A stretch of 64,000 bases of DNA, taken from NCBI RefSeq assembly GCF_014805625.2, contig NW_023998453.1:652524-716523 (forward strand). The letters are read 5' to 3'. Both the position numbers and the translations under genes were made by a program. The notes below the pieces were generated by a model. The model did not search any database. It had not been told where the DNA came from and saw nothing but the letters and a program-made list of their open reading frames with translations. This document shows positions 1-11,669 of this stretch, piece by piece; positions within the stretch are counted from its first letter, which is position 1, and each line of letters begins with the position of its first letter. Source of the stretch: Glossina fuscipes. Lineage: Eukaryota; Arthropoda; Insecta; Diptera; Glossinidae.

Positions 1-414
1 AAAACCTCAAGTAAGATTAATTATGTGCGAGGAGTAAAAAATATTGCAGAAAAGCATAAAAAGAAAATAAAATATTTTGTATTGTTCGCAGCGCAACCGA
101 TAAAATGATTAACAATTACAATTAAAATAACATAGATAAGCGCACAGTATTCACACATAAAGTACATTTTAATTGAGATTTCCGGATTTTAAATAGATCT
201 GCTTGTTATTAAACTATTGTTATAATTTTGTATTGTTTGCTATAAATAATGCAGTTGTTGTTTATCGTTTATTATACCTTATATATGTTGCAAGCTAGCA
301 AGATGGCTAGAGTTGAAACTTAGAATTTCAATTAAATGAAAAAAGAATTTCATATCATACGCTATGCGCGGAGGGTGCAGGTGAATTCAATGTTGATTAG
401 AAAGTGTTTCTGAC

Positions 415-620
415 TCGGTCTAAGCTTGTCTGTCCATCCGACTTCCTTCCATATATTTTTGCATCTAAGATGCGAATTGCAACCTCAGAGATGTTTTAAT
501 GAAATTTCGTACAATAACATATTTTAGCCTACGGTCGAAAGCAAAATGCTTCGGTTCTTTCTCAATTACTTTTTCGACCGCTTCTCGTATAACGTCCTAT
601 TTCGAAAAGCCGTTATTTGA
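415..620 (+). repeat. Dispersed repeat family A, copy
   Basis: GTCTGTCCATCC, then AATGAAATTTCGTACAA and TTTTTCGACCGCTTCTCGTA align to the copy at 28.5-28.8 kb. Confidence 0.6.
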
Positions 621-2747
621 ACAACTATATAAAGCGAAGTGGAGCTAGGATATTTAACCTAATTAAATTTTAGGTTATGTAATTTAATAGTGGACCATGG
701 ATGACTATGAAGTTTTTGTCTGCACATATTTGCTTTGAGTCAAGCCTTTGGCAAACATCTCCTTGTGCATTACAATTACTGAACATTTGATTCGCTGTAG
801 TTGGCGACAGCAAAGCAATCGAAATTAGTTTTGACATTTAGACGAATTTATGAATTGTTTGCAGCAAATCACACAACACACAATATCACATCGATTTCGA
901 GTTGTTGTTTATTTCTACCAAACAATTTTTGTACGTTACAGTTACGAATTCAAACCTGATCTATGACCGCAAACTAAAGTTATATATGCAAAACATCAAG
1001 GTGAATTTACGCGACCGTGAACATTTTAATAATAGGCAACAGCCGGACAGGGGGAGTAACGAGGAAAGGCACGAAAGGGCATGCAGTCGAGTTCTGCGGC
1101 AGTTGGACCAAAATCAATAAATTTCAAATTATATCTAATATATATCTGCCCGTTCACAATGCGAAGCACATTTAAGCTTGCGATTTCTTGCGAAATTCAT
1201 CGAAAATTGGGATAATAATTACTACACCATTCCAGCAATTAAAGAACATATAAAGAGACACTGACATATCCTGCATACAGAACGACTTCAAATAGATCCA
1301 CTTGGAAAAATATTTCCGCTGTCTGTCCATCTGTGCGCTTAATGGCATTATGTATATTTACGTTTATCATATTCATTGCAGCTTCTATTCTTCCGATGAC
1401 ATTTGATATATTTTGGCCCAAAGGCATACACTATGACCACGTCCTATGAAATATAGTGCATTAAAAAAATTGTTGGAGAATCGTGCGGAATATTTAATGT
1501 GCGAACTTGTACGCCCGTAATGTCAACTGTAGAACTCTTGCCCCCACGAGATAGTGATCTTGAAAATTCGAGCATCGCCCATTCTTAAATTTTGCCTGCT
1601 TTAGTCAATATTTTAGATCAGAAGCTTTCAACGCAATGCTTTCTATTATCGAAAGCAGCTGCAGACGTAAACGAACTCTTGCCTTTTCTTTTAGATGAAT
1701 GAAAACATAAAGGGACCGATTTATTTAAGATGAGAGCAAGCGCTTTTACTACAACGGCTCGAAGAGTTTAAGCCAAGCCGAACCAAACTTTAATTTAATT
1801 TATTAGGATATTTTTCATACTCAAGTTTAAATATAAAATTTCTGTTAAATCATTGGTGCCTTTTATTATTTCACCATCGTTAAGATACATTATACTTTAT
1901 ATGTATAAGTAGTCATATTTAGAAATCACCAAAGGCGACACTAACAAGAAGTGACAAATTGGCTAATGGTGTTAAAGATCATTACAAATAACACTCCTGA
2001 TTAAAGATCGATTGTATTTAGTGTTCACGTCACACACATTAAACGTATAAAAGGGAATCTGTTAAAATTTCTTTTGTTGTGGTTAAGGTTTTATACAAAG
2101 TTCGTTAATAAAGCTACAGTACAGTGAAAACTCCATTAACTAGCCATTTAAATTTAAGATTTTTATTTATTTATTAATTTATTTTTTAGTAAATAATTTT
2201 TGTTAGTTCAAAGAGTTCGGGATTGACAACGGAAGCTAGACAAGGCTTGGATAATAAAAAGTTAATTTTGAACTAAGACAAATCTATTTAGCAGAAGTTT
2301 GTCTGTAGTTCAGTAAGCGGCTATTGTTTGGATGACCCTTTATGTATGCGTAGATACGCAGAAGTTGAAAGTTTTCAATGACATGCAACTGCTCATGCAG
2401 CATCTGGGATCTACATACAACTAAACCGGCAGCATTCATTTTAAACTCGTGCATAAATTGCCGAAAAGTAAAGCAACAAAATCGCTAGTAGTTAAATATA
2501 AAATCATTTTTTTTTTTTTTTTTCTTTCTTGTTCAATATATTCATGTTGTGTTCTAAACTCTAATTGTCATCCGTTCGATTTCGGTTTTTTTTCTCTTTT
2601 TTTTTTTGTTTTTTTTGTTTTTGTTTTTGGGGAGATACAACACAATGTGATTTTTTATTAGTACATATACGTATGTATTTATGCAGCTTCCTCTTATACG
2701 CTGGCTGCTTAACAATACTGTTGCATCAACCAACAACCAAACAACAG

Positions 2748-2763
2748 CACCTGCATGCAGGTG
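2748..2763. promoter_or_regulatory. Palindromic double E-box
   Basis: CACCTGCATGCAGGTG is a perfect 16-base palindrome with two CANNTG sites (CACCTG and CAGGTG) facing each other. CACCTG-type E-boxes are bound by bHLH dimers and by Snail/Scratch zinc-finger proteins. No nearby gene is known. Confidence 0.3.
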
Positions 2764-3250
2764 GTAAATTTTCTTTATTTTCATATTTTTGTATATTTTA
2801 TTATAAGATTTTTCGACTTCTTGTCTTGTCGTTTGTTTATTGCATTGCCTTTATGCATTCATATATGTATGTATAAGATGTGTGCATATTGTGTGTATGA
2901 CTCTCATCCTTTCCTCATTTGGTTAATTGACAAATTGACCAGTCACGCTTTTTTTTCTTTTTTTTTCTGATCGTATGTTTTCGTTCTCTGTCTGCGGTAT
3001 ATTGTAAAAGGATTTTGCTAACAAGGTATTATCCAACAAAACGACAATAATGTTTAAAAGAGGAGATAATCACCAGTGTGGGAAATTATAAAATTTATAT
3101 ACATAAATATATATATATATAAATATATATATATATAATCCCTATAAGAAATGTTCATATAAGACGAATTCGTATAACACGGCGCAACAATTGTGATCGT
3201 GTTCTTATAATACGGCAAACGAAAGAAAAGATGGATTGATGAAAGATGTA

Positions 3251-3290
3251 TCTCACTCTCACTCTCTCTCTCTCTCTCTCTCTTTCTCTG
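3251..3290. repeat. (CT)n microsatellite
   Basis: Nearly pure CT dinucleotide run. Confidence 0.95.
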
Positions 3291-3949
3291 GTGAAAAAAA
3301 CATTTATTCTTCAATGGCCATATAAACTGTTATCATGTAGTGTCCTAAGCCTGGCTATTAAAAAAGTCATTTGTAAATATCACCAGCATTTTAATCGCTT
3401 TGGAGTGTGAACGGTTCATGTGATGGTGTAATATAATTGACGCGTACAACACGGAATAAGCGGCCTTGTTATATGAGTGTCTACTGTACATTTACTATAT
3501 ATACTACATATAATTATATATATATATGCAGCAACGCAGCCGAAATCATGAATATTTTTTGGTATAAAATTTATAAATAGCTTCTGCGGAATACCCTATA
3601 ATGACGTTCAGTTAACGTTGTCTCGTTTTATTTCTTAGGAACTCGCTTAGCCCTTCTTATATCGAACTGTTTATAATAAAATCTGGACTTCATAGAGATC
3701 TTCCCTTTTTTATAAGCTTGATAAGCATTAATTTCTGACTCAACTTTAGATTAGATCCGCACGTTATTCGATGCATGGCTCTTATTGGATTATAATTTTC
3801 AATAGGATTATTCGAGCTCTTTTGACTGGGATGCGCCCTCCACTTATTACGCTGTAAAAAGTAAGCGAATAAAATATGCAAACGGCGTAGTGAAGTTTAA
3901 GAAACGACATAAATAATAGGTGCGTGCATATCAGCGACATCTATTGGTG

Positions 3950-4659
3950 AAAATGCAATTGCAAGAATTATTGGACGAAAACCCACATGAAACCCACAGC
4001 TTAGTAGTTGATGAATCAACTGTTCCTAGACGTTTTCATGTGATTCGAAAGATCCAAAAGAATGGAAAATGGCTACTATAAGAATTGTCTGAAAGTGCCA
4101 TATCGAACCGTAGCTTCATTCATTGCCAGGTAAAAAGAGAAGCGTTTTCTATGGCATATTGAAACTGAGAAGTGAATCTACTACCAAAATCTCAAGCGCA
4201 AAAAGTCATAGGTTAGTCTATTGGATCTACCCACAGGAACATCGAAGAGGATTATTTATGGCCGCAAAGTTTTGCTGTGCAAGATATAGCGTACTGCGAG
4301 AAGCTAAAACCGAAAGAACTGTTACTACAGACGTCTATCAAAGTCAGTTAAACAAATTGAAAGATGAATTGAGACGTAAAGTGATCCTCCACGCGGTCAC
4401 ATATTGCAAGAGTTGTCAAGGATACGCTGTTGCAGCTCGAATGGAAAATTCTGCGCAACTAAGCTTTCTCACCAGACATAGCGCCTTCTGATTATCACTT
4501 TTTTATGGCTTGGCTGGTAGGCGGTTTCGAAATGCTAGAAAAGTGCCAAAATTGGTCGATACTCCGATCGCTGCCATACCTTTCTTTCGGTAAGGTATCG
4601 CCACTTCGCCTGAAAGGTAGGAAAGAGTTTTAGAAAATGATGGAAAATATTTTGATTAA
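3950..4659 (+). mobile_element. Decayed mariner-type transposase
   Basis: Pieces of a mariner transposase lie in order but in different frames. Near 3957 LLDENPHETH recalls the N-terminal helix-turn-helix region. In the middle are TTDVYQSQLNKLKDELRRK and VILHAV. About 4471-4510 reads SPDIAPSDYHFFMAW, the strongly conserved C-terminal block that holds the last catalytic Asp. ERVLENDGKYFD then a TAA at 4657-4659 matches the usual C-terminus. Several frameshifts and stops separate the pieces, and the first part of the protein is missing. The element cannot make transposase. Terminal inverted repeats were not found. Confidence 0.85.
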
Positions 4660-4871
4660 TATCGGAACAATGCGAAATATGGTACGAATTTTTCGCAACA
4701 AATCTTTTCTTCAAGTGAAAATATAATCAAAATACACTCAAGCTCCTAATGGATCGACAACGTAATACATCTAGCCACCTTAACAAAGCTAGTTTAGATA
4801 TATGCCTGTAATCGCTAAAAAAAACTGGAATATTCCAAAAAAGGAGGATACGAATTGAAAGTCGGTTCAGG

Positions 4872-5130
4872 CGAATGCCCCATCTATCCTACGTTCCTAT
4901 CGCCCTTTCAACGAAATTTCAGCGCGCAAATTCGTGTGCAGATTCAAAACTGTATATCTGGACGTCTGTGGGCCGCTGCAGTATATCCTTAATACTATTG
5001 TGCCGGATCTTCACCATTCAGGGACCCTATTATTCCGGAAGTGCCGGAATAACACAGAGGGTATCGACTGTTTCCTTCATCATGGACAAGACCGATACCT
5101 ACCGTATATTAATATTTAGTGTCACAAAAG
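4872..5130 (+). mobile_element. Possible retrotransposon integrase scrap
   Basis: Overlapping frames contain FKTVYLDVCGPLQ and, in another frame, a stretch resembling the region after it. This recalls the start of a gypsy- or Pao-type integrase core (F--V-LD--GPL). The likeness is short and frame-broken, so it is weak. It sits about 0.2 kb beyond the first mariner relic. Confidence 0.28.
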
Positions 5131-5646
5131 CCACGATACGTCACATATTATCCAGCAAAACTTTTTATGGAGAGAGAGGCCGAGCAATGAAGGGATTGCT
5201 TTACATAAGCTGCCGCGATTTCATTTTGCTGCTAACTAACGTGAAAAGTGTTCGCTTATTTACCTTAAGGCTTGCATTTTTTGCTCAAAGAAAAAGCGAA
5301 TGTATTACCAAATGTTATGAATGTAGTCCATGTTTATTGAAGACAAGCTTATAGTGCTCCTTGACCCTTGACCGTTGACCCTTACACAATCGGATTTACT
5401 TCCTCTATCTAATCATTTGGCTAAGCGAAGTTTGAAATGCATTTAATCTACTCTGATAATCACTTTATTCATCCATCTATCACTTGATCCTTTTTCACTT
5501 TACTTTTTCACGAAATTAAAGTTCTCGACATCTATCTATCCACATTGAATAAAACGCTGAATGGATCCTATTTGTTATAGCATAAATGAAAAGAGATCTC
5601 ATTTACTTAAATGGTTTTTTAAGTAAGTGATAATGATTTTAAAACC

Positions 5647-5677
<31 letters not shown>

Positions 5678-6382
5678 ACATGTAATTTTTACAATAATCA
5701 ACTGTGCAAATCAACTGGAAAATCACAGCCAAACGTTAGGCATGTAGTCCTTGAAAGCGAAAAGTTACCGAAAAAAAATAAAAACAAAACAAAAAAAATA
5801 TGAGAAGAGTGCCAATATTTCGCACGTTAATATTTAATTACTTGAATAATTGCAAGCAACAGATTAAATTCTCAGGAGCAATATAAAGAAATCAAGTTAC
5901 GAATAAAGGGAAAATAAAAAAAAATAATAATAAAAAAAAAAGAGATATGTATACGACTCGAAAAAAAGTGAAACAGAATTTAAAAAAAAAAAAAAAAAAA
6001 AAAAAGAAAATTCAAAACGGTTGAGTGTGCAGGTGAAATGAAACGAGACATACACACACGCATACACAGGCGCATGCACATAAATTTGTCCTGTATAGAG
6101 AGTATAGAAGCAAAAAAAAAAACTTGATGTTGAAAGCCACCCTGGTAGACGAATGCAAAGTTTAGCATTTTTAGCCAGAGATCTTTAAGATTTTAAAGGG
6201 ACATTTATTTCACTTCACCTGATTATTTTATTGACTAGCTAGCTGATCGACGATCGGGACAATAAATGCATTATATATATGTGTGTCTTGCATAAGTGTG
6301 TGTATGGGTAAAATTGTATCTATGTGTATGCTTTTAATATTCAAAGTGAGTTTAATCAAATTTTCACACGAAATCCTGATAA

Positions 6383-6415
6383 ATGTCTCGAACGGATCAC
6401 AACATTGACGAGACT
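6383..6415 (+). other. Possible short first coding exon with perfect splice donor
   Basis: ATG at 6383 in a fair context (GATAA before ATG), eleven codons (MSRTDHNIDET), then the ideal donor GTAAGT at 6416. This is the shape of a first coding exon of a gene with a long intron, but it is short enough to arise by chance and I found no following exon in phase. Confidence 0.22.
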
Positions 6416-6470
6416 GTAAGTCATCAACCTGCAGACCAGCAAAATCAAAAAATTGATATTTTATGTTCTA

Positions 6471-6544
6471 CTCCTCTCTCTCTCTTTCTCTCTCTCTATG
6501 TGTGTGTGTGTGTGTGTGTGTGATGTGTGTGTGTGTGTGCGCGC
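6471..6544. repeat. (TC)n then (TG)n compound microsatellite
   Basis: TC units to about 6497, then TG units interrupted once by GATG. Confidence 0.95.
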
Positions 6545-6791
6545 TTCTTTTTGAGGGCCGAACGAAGCACAGTTACGCAGTAAACTTATACAAAAAAAAA
6601 TAAAAATAAAAATATAATAATATAATGCTAAGAAATAAGAAGAATTTAAACTGTAGCTGAAAACAATTTGCCAAACAGTTAACTCTTGGCTTCAAGTTGC
6701 CTTCAAAAAACGTATACATATATGTAAAAGCATACGAAAAGAATGAACCAAAGCGAAACAAACACAAAATCCCTGCAACAACAGTGATTAA

Positions 6792-7025
6792 ATGGCGGTG
6801 CCCAATTACAAGGAGCTAATGAGCTGGAAAACTATATCAAATGACCCAAGAAGCATAACAACGCAACAACGACAGCAACAACAACTACAAGCAAAGACAA
6901 AATACTCCTTAAAATATAAGACAAAAATAAAAAAAAAAATCACGAACTTGACTTTCATATTTGCAAAAGCAAAAGGCAGCACCAGCACCAGCAGCAGCAG
7001 CAGCAGTAACAACAAAAATTCATAA
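6792..7025 (+). CDS. Short ORF starting MAVPNYKELMSW, unknown
   Basis: A 77-codon ORF from ATG 6792 to TAA 7023-7025. The first 40 codons look coding-like (MAVPNYKELMSWKTISNDP then a Gln-rich stretch); the remainder is Lys-rich and ends in a Ser run from a CAG/AGC microsatellite. No family is recognised. It could be a first coding exon or a chance ORF through simple-sequence DNA. Confidence 0.25.
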   Translation: MAVPNYKELMSWKTISNDPRSITTQQRQQQQLQAKTKYSLKYKTKIKKKITNLTFIFAKAKGSTSTSSSSSSNNKNS

Positions 7026-7453
7026 GTGCAAAAAAGATTGATCAAAAAGTTTTTTTTTGTTTTCTGGTCTTAGTCGATTGCAGTTGATTTAACGTGACAA
7101 AGCGATGGCTTGCGTGTGGCAATTTCAGTTAACCAAAAAATCTCTTCTTATTTTTCTTATTACGGCTTGTCTGCTTTTCGTCTTTTAAGCTTGTTAGGGT
7201 GATAATTTGATGCCTCGGCCTAAAAATTGAAGAAAAAAAGTTGTCATAAAACAGATCATCAGCCAACACAAATCAATAGAGATTTTTGGAAATATTTATT
7301 GCTAGCGAAAGTTCAACATCACCTTAACACTCTACGATAGGTAAGTGTGAAAATCTGGCAAAGGATAATAACGTATATGTGCAGACTTGATCAACCTTAC
7401 TTAAGACAAACACTTACACTTTTGACTGATCAAGTTTTATTCAATTCTTTTCA

Positions 7454-7485
<32 letters not shown>

Positions 7486-8394
7486 GATGGTCGACCTAAG
7501 TAGTTAAGTACCATTACTAAGCTATAAATCACTTCGGTCAACTTTCTATCTCCCGTTGAGCTGCTGTTTCTGATACATTTCAATTCACTGATATCAGTCC
7601 CCATTTTCAGTTACCCTTTCTATCAACAATTGCTTCTTATCATCAGCATGCCTAAACGTGCAGGGGTCATCCTCTGAATGATCTTAAAAAAAAAACAAAA
7701 GAAAGCAAAAGGAAAAAACGCTATGCAAGCTATTGCTAGCTAACCTCTATCTGCCGCCATTCTTATGTAACTATTTTTGGTTTCTTCAGCGCCAAATTAC
7801 ACAGTTTTGTCTAGTGGTCTAAAAAGAGTATACGTGGCTTCACCATGGTCCAAAAGCCACTTCCGAATCGTTTTATTAACTCTATGAGTATAGCAGGAAT
7901 CTCTTTCTGGCATCCTGCCAGAGGTAAAGTGAAATTAGAAAAACTAACCAATCCCTTAATACTCTTGCGTGGGATCATTTAAGAAAACATATTCTTGCCA
8001 TTTGGTTTATGGATTAAGGTGTCCACTCTTTCGACCGTCATCTATTCTTTAGCAACTTTATCTACTACTTGTCAAATTTCTTCGTTTATTTTTAAAAGAA
8101 AAGTAACAGCATTTCTCCAATCAAACGGTTTTTTTTTTTTTTCAACCTTGATTGATTCCTGAGACTAAAGCGTGAGAGGTACTAAAACACAAATACATTT
8201 ACAAAATTAAAAATATTAATTATTGACACATCATTTGACTGTGTGTGATTTTAAGTTTTAAAGATTTCGTTACTGATCTCCAAGGGAAAGCACTTAGTTG
8301 TTGGAGTTTTACACATTATACCTTATTAGGCATATAAATAAGTCAATCTACTTGTATGAGCTGACGAATGGAAACAATTACGAAAAATAAAAAA

Positions 8395-8616
8395 TTAAAA
8401 AATGTATCCTTCGATTGTAGTAGTGATGGTTAAAAAGTAAAGAAAAGGATGATCGCTCCGGCGGATAACGGGCAAAAACGCCTTGAATGGGCCGCGAATG
8501 ACGAGTACTTGAGATTCGATAGACCTGGCTTCTTCCATTTCGGTTTCGCAGGACTGCTCTACTTTTACTTTATCGATGTCGTAGTTTAAGTTTTGAATTA
8601 TATTTTTTAGAGACAT
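8395..8616 (-). pseudogene. Serpin-like C-terminal fragment
   Basis: A 73-codon minus-strand ORF (ATG 8616, TAA 8395-8397) less AT-rich than its flanks. Its second half contains VKVEQSCETEMEEARSI, resembling the serpin s5A-hinge region (VxK...EV-EEG-EA), followed about 25 residues later by SDHPFLYFL, close to the serpin signature FxADHPFLFFI, and a terminal TTIEGYIF like the final beta strand before G-R. The hinge departs from the alanine-rich consensus of inhibitory serpins, and the ORF ends just before the usual last Gly-Arg, so an active inhibitor is unlikely from this piece alone. No serpin body was found upstream on the minus strand; that side is a poly(T)-like tract (minus sense) and a dispersed repeat. 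It could be a terminal exon, a decayed copy or a chance likeness. Confidence 0.4.
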
Positions 8617-8794
8617 AATGTTTAAGTAAGAAGAAGAATTTTTAAATTAAATAAATTGCAACAATGGCAGGATAAAAGAAAAGCAAAAAAAAAAAAAAAA
8701 TAGTAATAAGAATAATCTCACCAAGTTATTGGATGTTTTTATATCTACCTGCACCACCTGCGTCAGTGCGGTCGTATGTAACACGCAAAAGGGC

Positions 8795-9605
8795 TTAAGA
8801 TGGACCCGCCTTTCATTATACCGATCAGAATCATAATCTAAATTGATATAAGCTTGTCTGCCCCCGCCTGTCCGTCTCATGGCTGTCCATGTAAATTTAT
8901 ATTCAAGCTACAGGTCCCAAGTTTTGAGTAATTTGATAAAATTTGGTACAGTGACGCCACTCCTCATTTAACACCCTACTCTAAAAAGTCGTTAAATGGA
9001 AAAAAATTGTAATTTTCAAAATTTCTCGACAAAAGTCGCTAAGTAGTAGTTGTACTTCGTCATTCTAAACTGGTATGAAAACTGGGAGCTATTTTTGATG
9101 CCTCTCTCATATAACGAACACTGAAGTTCATCTAACAAAATGGTGTAGTTTTCAATGCATCACGATGAAAATTATATCACAATAGTAATTTAACATAAAA
9201 ACATTAAATGTGCCAAATTTGGACCATCTCAGCCTATTTTTTGGATCTTACCCTAATAAGGAATTTCACGGAATTTGATCCTTTGTAAAGCAGCGAAATC
9301 TAAATTTTAATATGTGGTGATGAAAATTGACCTCTATAATAATTTCATATAGAAATAAAATCTACAAAATTTAGATCATCTCCGTCTAATTTTGGATCCT
9401 GCCCTATATAAGGCTTAAACTTGTTCTACATTGCGTTTGGGGCCCGCTTCCACATAAATAGACACATGAAAAATATGCCTTTATATAGGAACCAAATATA
9501 ATGGTTGTGTTCTATAATAATAAAATTTAGAGGTTGTGTTAGAGAATGTGGTATAGGGTATTTAATAGTCGGCCACGCCTGACTGTAGGTCCTTACTTGT
9601 GAAGA
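8795..9605 (+). repeat. Dispersed repeat family A, long copy
   Basis: Begins with GATGGACCCGCCTTTCATTA and a CTGTCCGTCTCATGGCTGTC segment, and ends with TGGTATAGGGTATTTAATAG followed by GGCCACGCCTGACTGTAGGT. The same start occurs at 37.6 kb and the same end near 45.95 kb. Confidence 0.6.
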
Positions 9606-10240
9606 TTGAATCAAAAACATAATTTCGTTGTGGTTTTTACATAAAATATTATATAAAATTTTGTTTAATTAATCATCGCGATGTTAGAGTTACTGTTATT
9701 GTAAATAAATATTTATTCCTTAAGTATCGATTAATTACTTATTTCCTATCTTCCTTTTCTATTATTTTCCAAAGTAATTTCATGGTATTTTCTTAAATAA
9801 ATACAACAAAACCTTATTTAAGCGGCCTTTGCGTTGTTTTGTTAAAACATTCTTTTGCCTGACTTTGCATATACTCTCTTTCTATCTCTCTTACGCAGAC
9901 CTCACAGATTGTTTTAAACTCATTTTAATTTTGTGGGCGTTTTGCCAATGATTTGGTGTCGCTAATTATAGAGTTGTGCCTACTAATGCTTACATATAAA
10001 CTGTATTTTGATGTATTTGTTGGTCGCTTTTGTTTGTAGATTTTAATTTTACGACTTAATTGCAGATCACGTCAAATAATTCTTTTTGATTTCGGCCACA
10101 CATACATGTATCGTTCACGTCTAACTGACAAGAAATGAAATGATCAGTCAGTTACTTTTGCCGTAATTGGCATTTGTTATCATCGATGTACAATAAATAT
10201 CTAAAACAAACGTTTCTTTTCTTGTTTATATATGCGTTCA

Positions 10241-10365
10241 TAGAGTATAGTTTCCGTATATTGTATTACTATATACTAGAGAATAGTATAGTGTATATTG
10301 TACTAGTATATATTGTGATATACTAGAGTATACTATACTAGTACTATACTATACTACACTCACAG
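10241..10365. repeat. Degenerate palindromic TAGTATA repeat tract
   Basis: Roughly 120 bases built from ACTATACTAG, TAGTATA and TATACTAG in both orientations. Confidence 0.7.
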
Positions 10366-10964
10366 CCATTTATCGCTAACATATAAAATTTTCAAAGAGC
10401 GTTAAAACTTGTTTCCTGAAAAAAAAATTCGAATTTTTTTTTTCCTTATTCGACAGGTACTTTAATGTAGATTTACGTTATATAACTGAATTTAGGTGAG
10501 ATTTTCTATTGTGATCGCACTAGAGTCTCAAATTTGGGTGTCCTTCCATACGCATTTTTCACTAATATATTAAATTTCAAACCAATTGTTAAAAATAGTT
10601 TCCATAAGCAGAATATGAATTTGTTCAATTTGCTTGAAAGGTATTTTCCACATACATTCACGAGATGTCCACTAAAATATTTTACGTTGTTTAATATGGA
10701 CGGTGTAGGCTTTCCAACTATATCTTCATTTTAAATATTTAACAAAGCTCTACTAAAGCGGTTACAGAGTTTTGTTAACAGATTATCATGCCTGTGTCTT
10801 TGCTACTTATACTCGAATTTATCTTCACACCCTTAAAAAGGTTGATGATTAATATCAGAATAGGTTTAGGCATAATATAAAATAACAGTAGAAATTAATT
10901 TTAAAACAATGCTATGACGAGAAGCTAATAAGCACAAGTAAAAAACATTATAACGTTAGAAATG

Positions 10965-11150
10965 GGCAAAAAAAGGCCCCGAATCGAACTATTTCGAATA
11001 GAGTTCGTCTATGGGTTAAAGACGATCAAAGATGTCATTGCCCCAAATTTCATTAAAGTATTCCAAGAATTGCGACTTGTAGATTGAATACAAGAAAACA
11101 AGACGGATATACGGACAGATAAGATTAAGTTGATTCGGAAAGTGGTTCGA
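10965..11150 (-). repeat. Dispersed repeat family A, inverted fragment
   Basis: CAAGAATTGCGACTTGTAGA, then ACGGATATACGGACAGATAA and TTGATTCGGAAAGTGGTTCG match the inverted copies at 33.6 and 38.5 kb. Confidence 0.5.
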
Positions 11151-11343
11151 AAAGTCAGGAATCTGCCTAAAAATATGTATCGAACGTGCTGGGAAGTTCC
11201 TATTTTTCTTTGCAGATTTATTTTTTTGAATTTTGGAATGCTTGAAACTCTAGCACGGACTTACACCACTTTCAAAGAAACGGCTCATATGCTTTGGACG
11301 TACATTTTCGAAGACAGTGAATTTAGGGGATATTTCCGGATTT

Positions 11344-11640
11344 TCAAAAATCCAAGGGAAGAAACCACACGAAAATCTCCATGAAAGAAAGACTGGAAGT
11401 AAAATTTTTTGTATTTGCAAAAGAATGTAGTACCGATGGATTGAGAGGCTTATAAATGACTTTAACATCGGAAATCTCCTTCGGATTCATTTGTACGATA
11501 TTGAACGTTCGAATATTGAGTGATGGATTGAAAAAAGCATTAAACGCAATCGTAGCCAATAGATCGTTCTGTTGAAGTAGCTTTGCATTTTCCGTTTTAA
11601 TTCTTTCTAAAACAACTTTGGATTCTTCATTTATAACCGA
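11344..11640 (-). other. Coding-looking open frame of unknown origin
   Basis: A minus-strand frame open for about 100 codons without an early ATG (the first Met is deep inside). It begins with a charged, coiled-coil-like stretch (INEESKVVLERIKTENAKLL) and continues through FNIVQMNPKEISDVKVIYK. An AG just before the charged stretch could act as an acceptor. The composition is more protein-like than most frames here, but I recognise no family; a decayed transposon gene or an exon is possible. Confidence 0.25.
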
Positions 11641-11669
11641 TCTTTCATATAAATAAATAAATAACACAA

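Larger units (their letters stand above)
621..3949. other. No gene seen
   Basis: AT-rich DNA with T runs at 2509-2530 and 2590-2625, AT/TA runs near 3110-3135 and 3505-3527, and only short unconvincing ORFs. A frame at 988-1120 has balanced codons but no homology I recognise. Confidence 0.6.
5360..8390. other. No confirmed gene; two weak exon candidates
   Basis: A-rich tracts at 5659-5679, 5763-5798 and 5982-6005, the compound microsatellite at 6.5 kb, and the weak candidates at 6383 and 6792. A good donor GTAAGT also occurs at 7341 without an attached open frame. Confidence 0.5.

Noticed and set aside
2554..3314. Lys-rich, Phe-rich and Arg/Glu-repeat ORFs
   Set aside because: They arise from T runs and the (CT)n microsatellite read in different frames.
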